Assembly (NCBI RefSeq): GCF_000739935.1
Contig: NZ_BBJU01000020.1
Span: 62,001 to 126,000, forward strand
Direction: 5' to 3'
Length of the DNA stretch: 64,000 nt
From: Agrobacterium rubi TR3 = NBRC 13261
GTDB lineage: Bacteria; Pseudomonadota; Alphaproteobacteria; Rhizobiales; Rhizobiaceae
Shown here: positions 18,675 to 28,604 of the stretch, one piece after another
How positions within the stretch are numbered: the first letter of the stretch is position 1
Layout of the letters: each line of letters opens with the position of its first letter
Notes under the pieces: model-generated
What the model was told of the DNA's origin: nothing
What the model saw: the letters and a program-made list of their open reading frames with translations, nothing else
The model's database searches: none
Program-made: the position numbers and the translations under genes

Positions 18675-19056
18675 GATCAATCCGGCCCTCACTGGCATTG
18701 TGGCGATATTGCAAGGCGATCATGATGCCCTTCATCTTCTTCAGCAAAACAAGGGAAATGATAATGGCGAGCGGTATCCAGATCAATGCATGCAGCCAGA
18801 CGGGCGGCGCAAAGCGCGCATCGAACCACAACGCCATGCCGATGATGAGAAAACCGACGATGAGCATGACGAAAACGGCTGGCCCCTCACCCGCGTCGGC
18901 AAAGGCATAATCGAGGCCGCAGGCGCTGCACTTTGGTTTCAGCGTCAAAAAGCCTTTGAACAATCTGCCGTGGCCGCAACGGGGGCAGCAACCGCGCAGA
19001 CCGACTTTGACCGGGTCCACCGGTGGATAGAGCGCCTCGTCGTCCTGCGTCATCAT
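18667..19056 (-). CDS. DUF983 family protein
   Basis: A 129-residue membrane protein. A zinc-ribbon-like N-terminal half has CCPRCGHGRLF and CSACGLDY (two Cys pairs), followed by two hydrophobic helices (VFVMLIVGFLIIGMALWF and ALIWIPLAIIISLVLLKK). The family sits next to cytochrome oxidase genes in most alphaproteobacteria, between ctaE and surf1, and is taken to help assembly, though no mechanism is proven. It follows the terminator hairpin after ctaE. Confidence 0.9.
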   Translation of the reverse strand: MMTQDDEALYPPVDPVKVGLRGCCPRCGHGRLFKGFLTLKPKCSACGLDYAFADAGEGPAVFVMLIVGFLIIGMALWFDARFAPPVWLHALIWIPLAIIISLVLLKKMKGIMIALQYRHNASEGRIDRD

Positions 19057-19087
19057 ATCCGCCCTTTCAAGATCGTTCAGTCCGCAG

Positions 19088-19116
19088 AAAAACGAAGGGC
19101 GGCACGCGCCGCCCTT
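19088..19116 (-). terminator. Terminator/attenuator hairpin after ctaE
   Basis: Perfect 9-bp stem AAGGGCGGC / GCCGCCCTT, 4-nt loop, on the minus strand followed by CGTTTTTCTG. It lies 22 bp beyond the ctaE stop and 32 bp before DUF983, so it either ends the oxidase operon or lets part of the transcription through to surf1-ispH-thrB-rnhA. Confidence 0.7.
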
Positions 19117-19137
19117 TGCTTCATCGATGAATTGGTC

Positions 19138-20013
19138 TCAACCCGCCAAAGGCGCGCCCCAGCCGCCCCAAACGTAGATGGCGAAGAACAGGAATAGCCA
19201 GACCACGTCCACGAAGTGCCAGTACCATGCGGCGGCCTCGAAGGCGAAGTGACGCTCGGGCGAGAAGTCGCCCTTCATGGCACGCAGCAGGCAGATGAGA
19301 AGGAATACGGTGCCCACAAAAACGTGGAAACCATGGAAGCCCGTCGCCATGAAGAAGGTGGCACCGTAGATCGAATTCTTGAAGTCGAACGGTGCGTGCA
19401 TGTATTCGTAGACCTGCACGAAGGAGAAGAATGCGCCAAGCGCCACAGTCAGCGCCAGCCCGTTGATCAGACCCTTGCGATCATTGTGCAGCAGCGCATG
19501 GTGCGCCCAGGTGACGCAGGTGCCCGACAGCAACAGGATGACCGTGTTGTAGAGCGGCAGATGCCAGGGATCGAGAACCTCGATGCCCTTGGGCGGCCAT
19601 TGCCCGCCGGTAAAGGCCAAACGCGACGCCTGAATGGCCTCGTGCGGATAGAGGCTGGCATCGAAATAGGCCCAGAACCACGCCACGAAGAACATGACTT
19701 CGGACGCGATGAACATGATCATGCCGTAACGCAGATGCAGCGAGACGACGGGCGTGTGATGCCCCTCATGTCCTTCCTTTACCGTATCGGCCCACCAGGC
19801 GTACATGACGTAAAGCACCATTGCCACGCCGATATAGAACAGCCACGGATTGGCAAGCTCCATTCCAAACAGCTTGAAGGAACCGCCATTCAGATAGCGA
19901 ATGAAACAGACGCCGCCAAAGGCGAGAAAGAACGCGCCGACCGAAGCCAGAAGCGGCCATGGGCTGGGGTCTATGATGTGGTAGTCGTGTTTCTTCTGAT
20001 GTGTATCTGCCAT
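19138..20013 (-). CDS. ctaE: Cytochrome c oxidase subunit III
   Basis: A 291-residue integral membrane subunit of the aa3 oxidase with seven hydrophobic helices. HDYHIIDPSPWPLLASVGAF at the start, SEVMFFVAWFWAYFDASL (the conserved Glu next to the active core), and GFHGFHVFVGTVFL and AAWYWHFVDVVWLFLF near the end are subunit III hallmarks. ATG at 20011-20013 with GGGGAT in front; an 11-codon longer frame lacks a ribosome site. It lies 105 bp downstream of ctaG. Confidence 0.97.
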   Translation of the reverse strand: MADTHQKKHDYHIIDPSPWPLLASVGAFFLAFGGVCFIRYLNGGSFKLFGMELANPWLFYIGVAMVLYVMYAWWADTVKEGHEGHHTPVVSLHLRYGMIMFIASEVMFFVAWFWAYFDASLYPHEAIQASRLAFTGGQWPPKGIEVLDPWHLPLYNTVILLLSGTCVTWAHHALLHNDRKGLINGLALTVALGAFFSFVQVYEYMHAPFDFKNSIYGATFFMATGFHGFHVFVGTVFLLICLLRAMKGDFSPERHFAFEAAAWYWHFVDVVWLFLFFAIYVWGGWGAPLAG

Positions 20014-20118
20014 GTGAACGATCCCCGCAGGCTCTTCCCTAGTCATTCAATTCGGTGACGCTCGTGGAAAGCACCACCCATGCAGCGCGACTGAAGAGAT
20101 CAGCCGCACCTCCCTCTC

Positions 20119-20721
20119 TCAAAGTTTCGTCTCGTCACGTTCCGTCTTTACCGGCAAGGACGCAACCGGTTTTTCCGTCTTGGCCGGATAAAATGTATAG
20201 GACAGCGTCAAGGTATGAATGCCCTTGGTTTCCCGGGCCTTGACGATCTCGGGATCGATGAAGAACACCACCGGCATTTCCAGCGTTTCACCCGGCTGCA
20301 AGGTCGTTTCGGTAAAACAGAAACATTGCACCTTGTTGAAATAGGCACCGGCTTCCATCGGTGTGACGTTGAAGACGGCGCTGCCCGTGGTGGCGACGGG
20401 CGAACGATTGGTGGCCCTGAACATGACCTGCACGGTCTCGCCGATCCTCGGCTCCACGGACCTGTCAACCGGGCGGAAATCCCAGTTCAAACCATTGGAG
20501 GTATTGGAATCGAACGTCACCTTCATCTTTTTATCTAAGATGACATCGGAATATTGCTCGACCCGCTGGGTGGTGCCGTTATAGCCGGTGACCTGACAGA
20601 ACAGGCGATATAGCGGCACAGACGCATAGGCCATGCCGACCATGCCACAGACAAAAACCACACACAGAACGAGGATCGAGCCGTTGCTCGTTTTCTTCGC
20701 GGTCGTCCCTGTCGCTGCCAT
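20119..20721 (-). CDS. ctaG: Cytochrome c oxidase assembly protein CtaG/Cox11
   Basis: A 200-residue copper chaperone anchored by one N-terminal helix ([20 protein letters not shown]) with a periplasmic immunoglobulin-like domain. The copper-binding CFCF motif is in [13 protein letters not shown], and [18 protein letters not shown] carries the third conserved cysteine. It delivers copper to the CuB site of subunit I. GGGGGAGGCGAC precedes the ATG, a strong ribosome site. Confidence 0.96.
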   Translation of the reverse strand: MAATGTTAKKTSNGSILVLCVVFVCGMVGMAYASVPLYRLFCQVTGYNGTTQRVEQYSDVILDKKMKVTFDSNTSNGLNWDFRPVDRSVEPRIGETVQVMFRATNRSPVATTGSAVFNVTPMEAGAYFNKVQCFCFTETTLQPGETLEMPVVFFIDPEIVKARETKGIHTLTLSYTFYPAKTEKPVASLPVKTERDETKL

Positions 20722-20749
20722 GTCGCCTCCCCCTCGTACCGCCCGGCGG

Positions 20750-20881
20750 TCAGAAACCGCCGATTTTTATGATGGTGATGATGTAAAAAAGAACGACCAG
20801 TGCGGCCAGCACGACGCCGAGTGCGATGTTGCGGCCCCGTCGCGAGCGCTTCTGTGCATCGTTCAGCTTGATGGTTTCCAT
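20750..20881 (-). CDS. Small membrane protein CoxF-like (43 aa) of the oxidase operon
   Basis: A 44-codon frame between ctaB and ctaG. Product: a basic head ([14 protein letters not shown]) and one membrane helix ([20 protein letters not shown]). Its ATG overlaps the ctaB TAA by one base (TAATG), so it is translationally coupled. A small one-helix ORF at this exact place is usual in alphaproteobacterial oxidase operons, where it is named coxF or left unannotated; its role is unproven. Confidence 0.8.
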   Translation of the reverse strand: METIKLNDAQKRSRRGRNIALGVVLAALVVLFYIITIIKIGGF

Positions 20882-21834
20882 TAGGCCGCTCCCCCGATCA
20901 ACGTCAGAAACGACGGCGCGAGATGATCGGCCAGAAGGCCGGAAAAAATCGCAAACAGATAGAATACCGAATAGGCAAACATCTTCTTTGCCTGCAACAT
21001 CCGCTCATCGCCATCCGGCATGCGCCGGACCGAAATGGAACAGTAGATGAAGATGCCGCTCAATACAGCAGCGAACATGCCATAACCCAGACCGGCAAGT
21101 CCGGTGAAATAGGGCGCAACGGCGACAACAGCTGTCAGCACCGCATAGGCGATCATCTGGTTCTTGGTGGACCGTTCACCGGCGACATTCGGCATCATCG
21201 GAATGCCGACGGAGCCGTAATCGCGCATCTTGAACAGTGCCAGAGCCCAGAAGTGAGCAGGCGTCCACAGGAAGATGATGAGGAACAGAATGGTGCTGTC
21301 GAGCGACACGCCACCGGTCACACAGGCCCAGCCGAGCATCGGCGGAAACGCTCCAGCGGCTCCACCAATGACGATGTTCTGCGGCGTCGAGCGCTTCAGC
21401 CACATGGTGTAGACCACGGCGTAGAAGAAAATCGTAAACGCCAGCAGGCCCGCCGCGAACCAGTTGACGGCAAGACCGAGGATGGCGACCGAAAAGACCG
21501 AGAGCATCAGGCCGAAAGCGAGCGCTTCGCCCGGCGCGATACGGCCAGACGGGATCGGGCGGTTGGCGGTGCGGGTCATGACCGCATCGATGTCGGCGTC
21601 ATACCACATGTTCAGTGCGCCGGACGCGCCAGCGCCCACTGCGATGCACAGGATGGCGATCACGGCCAGCACGGGGTTGATGCTACCGGGTGCCAGAACG
21701 AGGCCTGCGAAACCGGTGAACACCACCAGCGACATGACGCGGGGCTTCAACAGTTCGAAATAATCGCGTGCACTCGCTTCGGAAAGCGTGAGGCCATCCA
21801 TGTCCAGCGTGTCGCGATTGTCGATAACGGTCAT
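20881..21834 (-). CDS. ctaB: Protoheme IX farnesyltransferase (heme O synthase)
   Basis: A 317-residue polytopic enzyme of the UbiA prenyltransferase fold that adds farnesyl to heme b, giving heme O on the way to heme a. First Asp-rich motif in [23 protein letters not shown]; second conserved segment [18 protein letters not shown]; about nine membrane helices. ATG at 21832-21834 is favoured by an AGGAA just ahead; an ATG five codons earlier has no ribosome site. Heme A synthase (CtaA) is not in the window. Confidence 0.95.
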   Translation of the reverse strand: MTVIDNRDTLDMDGLTLSEASARDYFELLKPRVMSLVVFTGFAGLVLAPGSINPVLAVIAILCIAVGAGASGALNMWYDADIDAVMTRTANRPIPSGRIAPGEALAFGLMLSVFSVAILGLAVNWFAAGLLAFTIFFYAVVYTMWLKRSTPQNIVIGGAAGAFPPMLGWACVTGGVSLDSTILFLIIFLWTPAHFWALALFKMRDYGSVGIPMMPNVAGERSTKNQMIAYAVLTAVVAVAPYFTGLAGLGYGMFAAVLSGIFIYCSISVRRMPDGDERMLQAKKMFAYSVFYLFAIFSGLLADHLAPSFLTLIGGAA

Positions 21835-21850
21835 ATTTCCTGCTTTCATA

Positions 21851-21875
21851 GGAAACGCCGCGCATATGTGCGGCG
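21851..21875 (-). terminator. Weak hairpin between ctaD and ctaB
   Basis: Stem CGCCGC / GCGGCG with an 8-nt loop, followed on the minus strand by TTTCC. It lies 79 bp past the ctaD stop and could lower transcription of the assembly genes relative to ctaC-ctaD, or protect the upstream mRNA end. Confidence 0.4.
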
Positions 21876-21953
21876 CTCCTCATATGTCTTTTGTCTGAGC
21901 GTGAAACCGACATTTATCATGTCCAGTCAACGGACGCGCTCGGACAAAATGCC

Positions 21954-23660
<1,707 letters not shown>

Positions 23661-23665
23661 TTACC

Positions 23666-24562
23666 TTACTTGGTTTCGTTTTCGGCAACTCGAACGGCGC
23701 TTGGCGCACCATCCACCGAAGCCATGAGCGCCCGGTTCGCACCGCTCAGATCTGAGGCGGCAGCGGCATGCCAGGTGTTGTACTGCTCTTGCGAAACCAC
23801 GCGTATGGCGATTGGCATAAAGGCGTGATCCTTGCCGCAAAGCTCGGAACACTGGCCGTAATAAAGGCCTTCTTTTTCAGGCTTGAACCATGTTTCGTTC
23901 AAACGGCCCGGCACGGCATCGATCTTGACGCCGAATGCGGGCATGGCGAAGGCGTGAATGACGTCTGTCGGCGCAGAGGTGACCAGCAGACGCACGGTCT
24001 TGTTAACGGGAACGACCATCTCGTTGTCGACGGCCAGAAGACGAGGATAACGGGCGATATCGTCCTTGCCAGCAGCCGCACGGTCGACATCCTTCAGAAG
24101 ATAGCTGTCGAACGCCAGCGGCTCGGCACCATCGGCTGCGGTATATTCATAATTCCACTGCCATTGGGTGGCGGTTGCCTTCAGCGTCAGGTCCGGGTTT
24201 TCCGGTTGCGTCAGCTGCGCGTTGAGCAGGTTGAACGACGGAAAGGCCAGGAACATCAGGATGAGAACCGGCGCCAGCGTCCAGACGATCTCGATTGCCG
24301 TATTGTGGCTGGTCTTGGATGCGACCGGGTTTTTCGACGCGCGGAACTTGACCGCCACGACGATCAACAATGCGAGCACGAACAGCGTGACCGGAACGAT
24401 AAACCAAAGCGTATATTGTTCGAACCAGCGAATTTCATGCATGATGGGCGTTGCCGCCTCCTGCAACCCCATCTGCCACTCTTTCGGCTGATCGGCGCTA
24501 ACGCCGCCAGCCGTGAGCAGACAGATACTGCCCACCAAGCCTGCGTAAATCCTATTCGTCAC
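23666..24562 (-). CDS. ctaC: Cytochrome c oxidase subunit II
   Basis: A 298-residue subunit that takes electrons from cytochrome c. Signal peptide ends near GGVSADQP, two membrane helices (about 50-70 and 90-110), then a cupredoxin domain with the CuA site: His in DVIHAFAMP, and CSELCGKDHAFM holding both Cys, Glu, His and Met. WQWNYEY is the aromatic electron-entry stretch. First gene of the minus-strand oxidase operon; start is GTG with GAGAGG close by. An FNR-like box lies 20 nt upstream. Confidence 0.97.
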   Translation of the reverse strand: MTNRIYAGLVGSICLLTAGGVSADQPKEWQMGLQEAATPIMHEIRWFEQYTLWFIVPVTLFVLALLIVVAVKFRASKNPVASKTSHNTAIEIVWTLAPVLILMFLAFPSFNLLNAQLTQPENPDLTLKATATQWQWNYEYTAADGAEPLAFDSYLLKDVDRAAAGKDDIARYPRLLAVDNEMVVPVNKTVRLLVTSAPTDVIHAFAMPAFGVKIDAVPGRLNETWFKPEKEGLYYGQCSELCGKDHAFMPIAIRVVSQEQYNTWHAAAASDLSGANRALMASVDGAPSAVRVAENETK

Positions 24563-24582
24563 GGTACCTCTCCCTCACGCGT

Positions 24583-24596
24583 TTGATCATGATCAC
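24583..24596 (-). promoter_or_regulatory. FNR/FixK-like box in the ctaC leader
   Basis: TTGATCATGATCAC on the plus strand matches the TTGAT-N4-ATCAA anaerobox at 9 of 10 fixed bases, and contains the perfect 12-bp palindrome TGATCATGATCA. It ends 20 nt before the ctaC start codon, too close to be an activator site at -41, which points to repression of the oxygen-requiring oxidase at low oxygen. No experiment supports this; a 14-mer match by chance is possible. Confidence 0.45.
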
Positions 24597-24792
24597 TCTC
24601 AAACGCAGAATCCATGCATATAGAGTAGACTTCAAATCATAGTTTGCCTTTCGCCGCAATATCGCCTTGGTTTGCAAGCGGTGCATTTTTGCCTCTCTCC
24701 TGCCTCATCTGAACTGGTACACCGATCAAAGCCTTGGCCAGCATGAAGGCGCTCACACCGGAAACTCTGTGGGGATCGCACGGCAAAGTCCT

Positions 24793-24890
24793 ATTTTGGC
24801 CGCACTCCCTTGGAATTGAGGACGGCGGCTCTTTCCTTTCCGCTTCGGGAAGTCAAAATAGCCGCACTGATTCGAATTCCTGAGGTATCC
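24793..24890 (+). repeat. Imperfect direct repeat in the IalB leader
   Basis: Two related blocks start near 24786 and 24850: AAGTC, an A/T-rich 6-8 nt spacer, GCCGCACT (24799-24806 and 24861-24868), 5-6 nt, GAATT, then GAGG, 62 bp apart. The second block runs into the ribosome site (TGAGGT) of the IalB gene. The rest of the 328 bp between ctaC and this gene shows no other gene. Confidence 0.4.
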
Positions 24891-25412
24891 ATGCGTCTGT
24901 CTCCGATTGCGCGCGCTTTTTTTATCGCCGCCGGTCTTTCCCTTATCGTTCCGGCTGCGGGTTTTGCCCAGCAACAGCCGCCGGGAACGCCGAAATCGAC
25001 GCATGGTGCGTGGTCCGTCATTTGTGACAAGCCTGCAGGCGCCTCGGAAGAGCAATGCGCCCTGATGCAGAACGTGATTGCCGACGACCGCCCCGAGGTT
25101 GGCCTTTCCGTCGTGATCCTGAAAACAGCGGATCGCAAATCCCGTATCCTGCGCATTCTGGCTCCTCTCGGCGTTTTGCTGAAGGACGGGATGGAGCTTT
25201 ATATCGACAACAACAATATCGGCCGTGCCTATTTCACACGCTGCTTCTCGGAAGGGTGCTATGTGGAAGTGGATATCGACGACGAATTGCTGAAGGTTCT
25301 GCGCGCCGGCAAGAATGCGGTTTTTGCGCTGCGTGAATCCGTCGATCAGGACCGCGTCGGTATTCCCATCGAGCTTCGCGGCTTTGCCGAAGGCTATGAC
25401 ACGCTTCCTTGA
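24891..25412 (+). CDS. Invasion-associated locus B (IalB) family secreted protein
   Basis: A 173-residue exported protein. Signal peptide about residues 1-27 ending AAGFAQQQ; mature part has HGAWSVICDKPAGASEEQCALMQNV, the W-x-V-x-C start of IalB proteins, then ILAPLGVLLKDGMELYIDN and FTRCFSEGCYVEVDIDDELL with a second cysteine pair. IalB was named in Bartonella for erythrocyte invasion; free-living rhizobia carry several paralogues of unknown role. ATG at 24891 follows TGAGGT; a longer frame from 24810 is not supported. Confidence 0.88.
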   Translation: MRLSPIARAFFIAAGLSLIVPAAGFAQQQPPGTPKSTHGAWSVICDKPAGASEEQCALMQNVIADDRPEVGLSVVILKTADRKSRILRILAPLGVLLKDGMELYIDNNNIGRAYFTRCFSEGCYVEVDIDDELLKVLRAGKNAVFALRESVDQDRVGIPIELRGFAEGYDTLP

Positions 25413-25430
25413 TCAATCTTGCGCGCCGGG

Positions 25431-25470
25431 GCTCTAGCCCTTAAATGCGCTAGAGCATGGGATGCTCTTT
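25431..25470 (+). promoter_or_regulatory. Two mutually exclusive hairpins before tldD
   Basis: Hairpin 1: GCTCTAGC / GCTAGAGC (25431-25456, 10-nt loop). Hairpin 2: AGAGCAT / ATGCTCT (25452-25468, loop GGG) followed by TTT. They share AGAGC, so only one can form. Hairpin 2 could end the IalB transcript. CTAGAGCAT-type sequences are also common parts of dispersed rhizobial repeats. Confidence 0.45.
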
Positions 25471-25513
25471 ACGGTCATCCGATGTTCAGGAACAGCCAGG
25501 ACCGGAGCCCGCG

Positions 25514-26929
25514 ATGACCCAAGACCTCTTGACCCTTTTCGATTGCGATGAAGGGCAGCTGCGCGCCAAGGTCGCCGATGCGCTATCGGGTGCAGATGAT
25601 GGCGAGTTGTTCGTTGAACACGCGCAGGCGGAATCTCTGACCTTCGACAATGGTCGCCTCAAGGGCGGCAGCTTCAACACAGACCAAGGCTTTGGGCTTC
25701 GCGCAGTGGCCGGCGAAACAGTGGGTTATGCCCATGCGGGCGAGCTTTCGCTCGCAGCCCTTGGACGCGCATCCGATGCCGTGGGTGCGGTGACGAAAGG
25801 CTACGCCGGCTCTTATGCCGCGGCTCCCCAGCGCACCAACAAAAAACTCTATGGCGATGAGAACCCGATCGGCGCACCGAGTTTCGAGGAGAAGGTCAAG
25901 CTTCTGACCGAGATCGATGCCTATCTGCGCGACAAGGACCCGAAGGTGCGACAGGTCACCGCAAGCGTTGCCGCAAGCTGGCAGGTGGTTGATATTCTGC
26001 GTGCCGATGGGCATCGTGTCAGCGATATCAGGCCGATGACACGGATCAATATTTCGGTGATTGCTGGCGACGGCGACCGTCAGGAAAGCGGATCCTACGG
26101 CATTGGCGGGCGCGTCGGTTTCGGCGATTTCATCGCAACTGAAAACTGGCAGCGCGGTGCAGATGAGGCATTGCGGCAGGCGCTGGTCAACCTTACAGCC
26201 ATCGATGCCCCCGCTGGCACCATGGATGTGGTGCTGGGTGCCGGTTGGCCGGGCGTGATGCTGCATGAAGCCGTCGGCCACGGCCTGGAAGGCGACTTCA
26301 ATCGCAAGAAAACCTCTGCCTTTGCAGGCCTGTTGGGTGAGATGGTGGCAGCCCCCGGCGTGACCGTGGTGGATGACGGGACCATCGACAACCGCCGAGG
26401 CTCCTTGACAATTGACGACGAAGGCACGCCGTCCGCCCACAATGTGCTGATCGAAGACGGCAGGCTGGTCGGTTATATGCAGGACCGGCAGAATGCGCGA
26501 CTGATGGGCATGAAGGCAACCGGCAACGGTCGGCGTCAAGGCTACTCGCATGTGCCAATGCCGCGCATGACCAACACCTATATGCTGGGCGGCGACAAGA
26601 CGCCGGATGAGATTATCGCATCGGTCAAAAAGGGCATCTACGCAGTGTCCTTCGGCGGCGGTCAGGTGGACATCACTTCGGGCAAATTCGTCTTCGGCTG
26701 TACAGAAGCCTATCTCATCGAGAACGGAAAGATCGGTGCGCCGGTCAAGGGTGCCATGCTGATCGGCAACGGTCCCGATGCCATGAAGCGCGTTTCGATG
26801 ATCGGCAATGATATGAAGCTCGACACCGGCGTCGGCAATTGCGGCAAAGCAGGCCAATGGGTGCCCGTCGGCGTCGGCCAACCGCATCTTCGCATGGATC
26901 AGATCACCGTGGGCGGAACGAAGGCTTAA
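25514..26929 (+). CDS. tldD: Metalloprotease TldD
   Basis: A 471-residue U62-family metallopeptidase subunit, partner of TldE/PmbA (not in the window), which together degrade unfolded peptides and mature some modified peptides. HEAVGHGLEGD near residue 254 is the HExxxH zinc motif; GYSHVPMPRMTNTYM and the FGCTEAYLIENGKIGAPVKGAMLIGNGPDAM region close the active site. Start ATG at 25514 with GGAGCC 9 nt upstream; an in-frame extension from 25457 has none. Length fits the family. Confidence 0.96.
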   Translation: MTQDLLTLFDCDEGQLRAKVADALSGADDGELFVEHAQAESLTFDNGRLKGGSFNTDQGFGLRAVAGETVGYAHAGELSLAALGRASDAVGAVTKGYAGSYAAAPQRTNKKLYGDENPIGAPSFEEKVKLLTEIDAYLRDKDPKVRQVTASVAASWQVVDILRADGHRVSDIRPMTRINISVIAGDGDRQESGSYGIGGRVGFGDFIATENWQRGADEALRQALVNLTAIDAPAGTMDVVLGAGWPGVMLHEAVGHGLEGDFNRKKTSAFAGLLGEMVAAPGVTVVDDGTIDNRRGSLTIDDEGTPSAHNVLIEDGRLVGYMQDRQNARLMGMKATGNGRRQGYSHVPMPRMTNTYMLGGDKTPDEIIASVKKGIYAVSFGGGQVDITSGKFVFGCTEAYLIENGKIGAPVKGAMLIGNGPDAMKRVSMIGNDMKLDTGVGNCGKAGQWVPVGVGQPHLRMDQITVGGTKA

Positions 26930-26941
26930 AGGAAAGTCAAA

Positions 26942-27445
26942 ATGGGAACGGTTGTGGAGATTGTTCCCTATGACCCGTTATGGCCGCAGATTTATTGCGA
27001 GGTTGAGAAAAGCCTCAGCGCATTGTTAAAAGATGCGATCGGAAGTATAGATCACGTCGGCAGCACCTCCGTTCCGGGTCTGGCTGCCAAACCTTATATC
27101 GACGTCGATGTGGTGTTAAGCGACATGGCTTATCTGCACGAGTGCCGAATACTGATGGAAGACGCTGGTTACGAACCCAGGGGCAGCCGATATGGCGATG
27201 GTATCTGGGCGTTTATGATGCGCGAGCCATTACCGGGGCGACGCGTTTACCTCTGCCCGACTGATAGCGGAACTCACTTCAAACGCATGCGTTTCCGAGA
27301 CATTCTTCGCGATAATGCCTATGTTGCGGGAGAGTACAGTGAACTCAAACAGAAGTTGGCGCAAATATACCGGGAAGATGGCGATGGCTATACCCGCGCG
27401 AAAGCTGACTTCATCGAAAACGTTTTGAAAAATAATTGCCTATGA
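26942..27445 (+). CDS. GrpB family protein (nucleotidyltransferase fold, UPF0157)
   Basis: A 167-residue protein of the GrpB family: VEIVPYDPLWPQIY at the start and DHVGSTSVPGLAAKPYIDVDVVL, a nucleotidyltransferase-like GS-x10-D-x-D motif. HFKRMRFRDILRDN and a GYTRAKADFIENVL tail are also typical. Function is unknown; in other bacteria it is found alone or fused to CoaE. AAAGGAAAG precedes the ATG, 12 bp past tldD. Its codon use is more A/T-rich than that of its neighbours, possibly a sign of acquisition. Confidence 0.9.
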   Translation: MGTVVEIVPYDPLWPQIYCEVEKSLSALLKDAIGSIDHVGSTSVPGLAAKPYIDVDVVLSDMAYLHECRILMEDAGYEPRGSRYGDGIWAFMMREPLPGRRVYLCPTDSGTHFKRMRFRDILRDNAYVAGEYSELKQKLAQIYREDGDGYTRAKADFIENVLKNNCL

Positions 27446-27493
27446 GACTTGTGACATTCAGATCACGCTCCACTTCAGCAATCCAAGGAAACC

Positions 27494-27931
27494 ATGACTT
27501 TTACAGCAAATGCTCTCGTTCCCGAACTTGCCGTCAGCGACTGGCCGAAAAGCCGCTCTTTTTATTGCGATCTCATCGGTTTTCATGTGGTTTACGAGCG
27601 GCCGGAAGAAGGGTTTACATATCTTGCCTTGGGCGATGCGCAACTGATGATAGATCAGCTGGGTGCCGGGCGCACATTCGAGGACGGCAAGGTGCCGATC
27701 AATTATCCCTTCGGACGCGGCATGAACCTACAGATCGTCGTGCCGTCGCTGGAAGCCATTCTGGAGCGCATCGAGCGGGCCGGTATCGAGCTTTATCTGC
27801 CACTTGAGGAAAAATGGTATCGGCGCGGCGAGACAGAGGTCGGCAACCGGCAATTCATCGTCTCTGACCCTGACGGTTATCTCATTCGCCCGTTCGAGAG
27901 CTTGGGCGAGCGTCCTTTCCGGTTCGGTTGA
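27494..27931 (+). CDS. VOC (glyoxalase/bleomycin-resistance) family protein
   Basis: A 145-residue vicinal oxygen chelate protein: NALVPELAVSDWPKSRSFYCDLIGFHVVYERPEEGFTYLALGDAQLMI forms the first beta-alpha-beta-beta-beta module and NRQFIVSDPDGYLIRPFESLG the end of the second (the F-x-x-D-P-D-G-x-x mark). Closest in feel to bleomycin-resistance proteins, which bind the drug, but many VOC proteins have other roles. AAGGAAACC precedes the ATG. Ends four bases before the HAD gene, so co-transcribed. Confidence 0.88.
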   Translation: MTFTANALVPELAVSDWPKSRSFYCDLIGFHVVYERPEEGFTYLALGDAQLMIDQLGAGRTFEDGKVPINYPFGRGMNLQIVVPSLEAILERIERAGIELYLPLEEKWYRRGETEVGNRQFIVSDPDGYLIRPFESLGERPFRFG

Positions 27932-27935
27932 GAGC

Positions 27936-28601
27936 ATGGAAAAACTGTTGCGCAGGCCCAACGCCGTCATCTTCGATATGGATGGCGTTCTGATCGAAAG
28001 CGAAAAGCACTATCGCGACTCGTTTCTGGCCGCTTCGGATGAGGGCGGGCATGGTATGGCGGTCGAGGTTTATCACCGGGTCTGTGGCAGCCCATGGGAC
28101 ATCATCACCCAAACCATTCGCACAGAATATGGCGATGATTTTCCGATGGACGACTTCCGCGATGCATGGCTTCGGCATCTGGCGGTCCAAATGGCGGATG
28201 GCGTAGCGTTGAAACCCGGCGTGCTCGAAATCCTCGATCTGCTGGATGAGCTCGAAATGCCTCGGGCCATCGCCACTTCATCCGGCCACGAATCCGTCAA
28301 CCGGCACCTCAATCCCTTCGGTTTGACGAAACGGTTCGACCATATTCTGGCGCGCGGCGATTATGGCGAACCCAAGCCTTCTCCCCTGCCCTACCTCACC
28401 GCCGCCAAACATCTGGGCTTTGCGCCCGAAGATTGCCTGTCGATAGAGGATTCCTACCATGGCGTACAATCCGCCTGGAGTGCGGGCACACAAACCGTAA
28501 TGGTTCCTGATGTCGCACCTGCTACAGACGCGGTGCGTGAAAAATGCGTGGCGATCTGCGACAGTCTTTTCGATGTCGCGGCTCTTTTGAAATCCGCCTA
28601 A
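27936..28601 (+). CDS. HAD-superfamily phosphatase/phosphoglucomutase-like
   Basis: A 221-residue complete HAD hydrolase: motif I DMDGVLIES (nucleophile Asp, general acid Asp), motif II ATSSGHESV, motif III lysine in YGEPKPSPLPY, motif IV IEDSYHG. A helical cap of the beta-PGM type lies between residues 20 and 90. It resembles the truncated HAD protein at the window start. The substrate (sugar phosphate, phosphoglycolate or other) is not readable. ATG chosen because it follows the VOC stop; a longer overlapping frame would lie inside that gene. Confidence 0.87.
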   Translation: MEKLLRRPNAVIFDMDGVLIESEKHYRDSFLAASDEGGHGMAVEVYHRVCGSPWDIITQTIRTEYGDDFPMDDFRDAWLRHLAVQMADGVALKPGVLEILDLLDELEMPRAIATSSGHESVNRHLNPFGLTKRFDHILARGDYGEPKPSPLPYLTAAKHLGFAPEDCLSIEDSYHGVQSAWSAGTQTVMVPDVAPATDAVREKCVAICDSLFDVAALLKSA

Positions 28602-28604
28602 ATC

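Noticed and set aside
25583..26887. 434-codon minus-strand frame opposite tldD
   Set aside because: Antisense open frame made by GC-rich codon bias; tldD on the plus strand is complete with all motifs.
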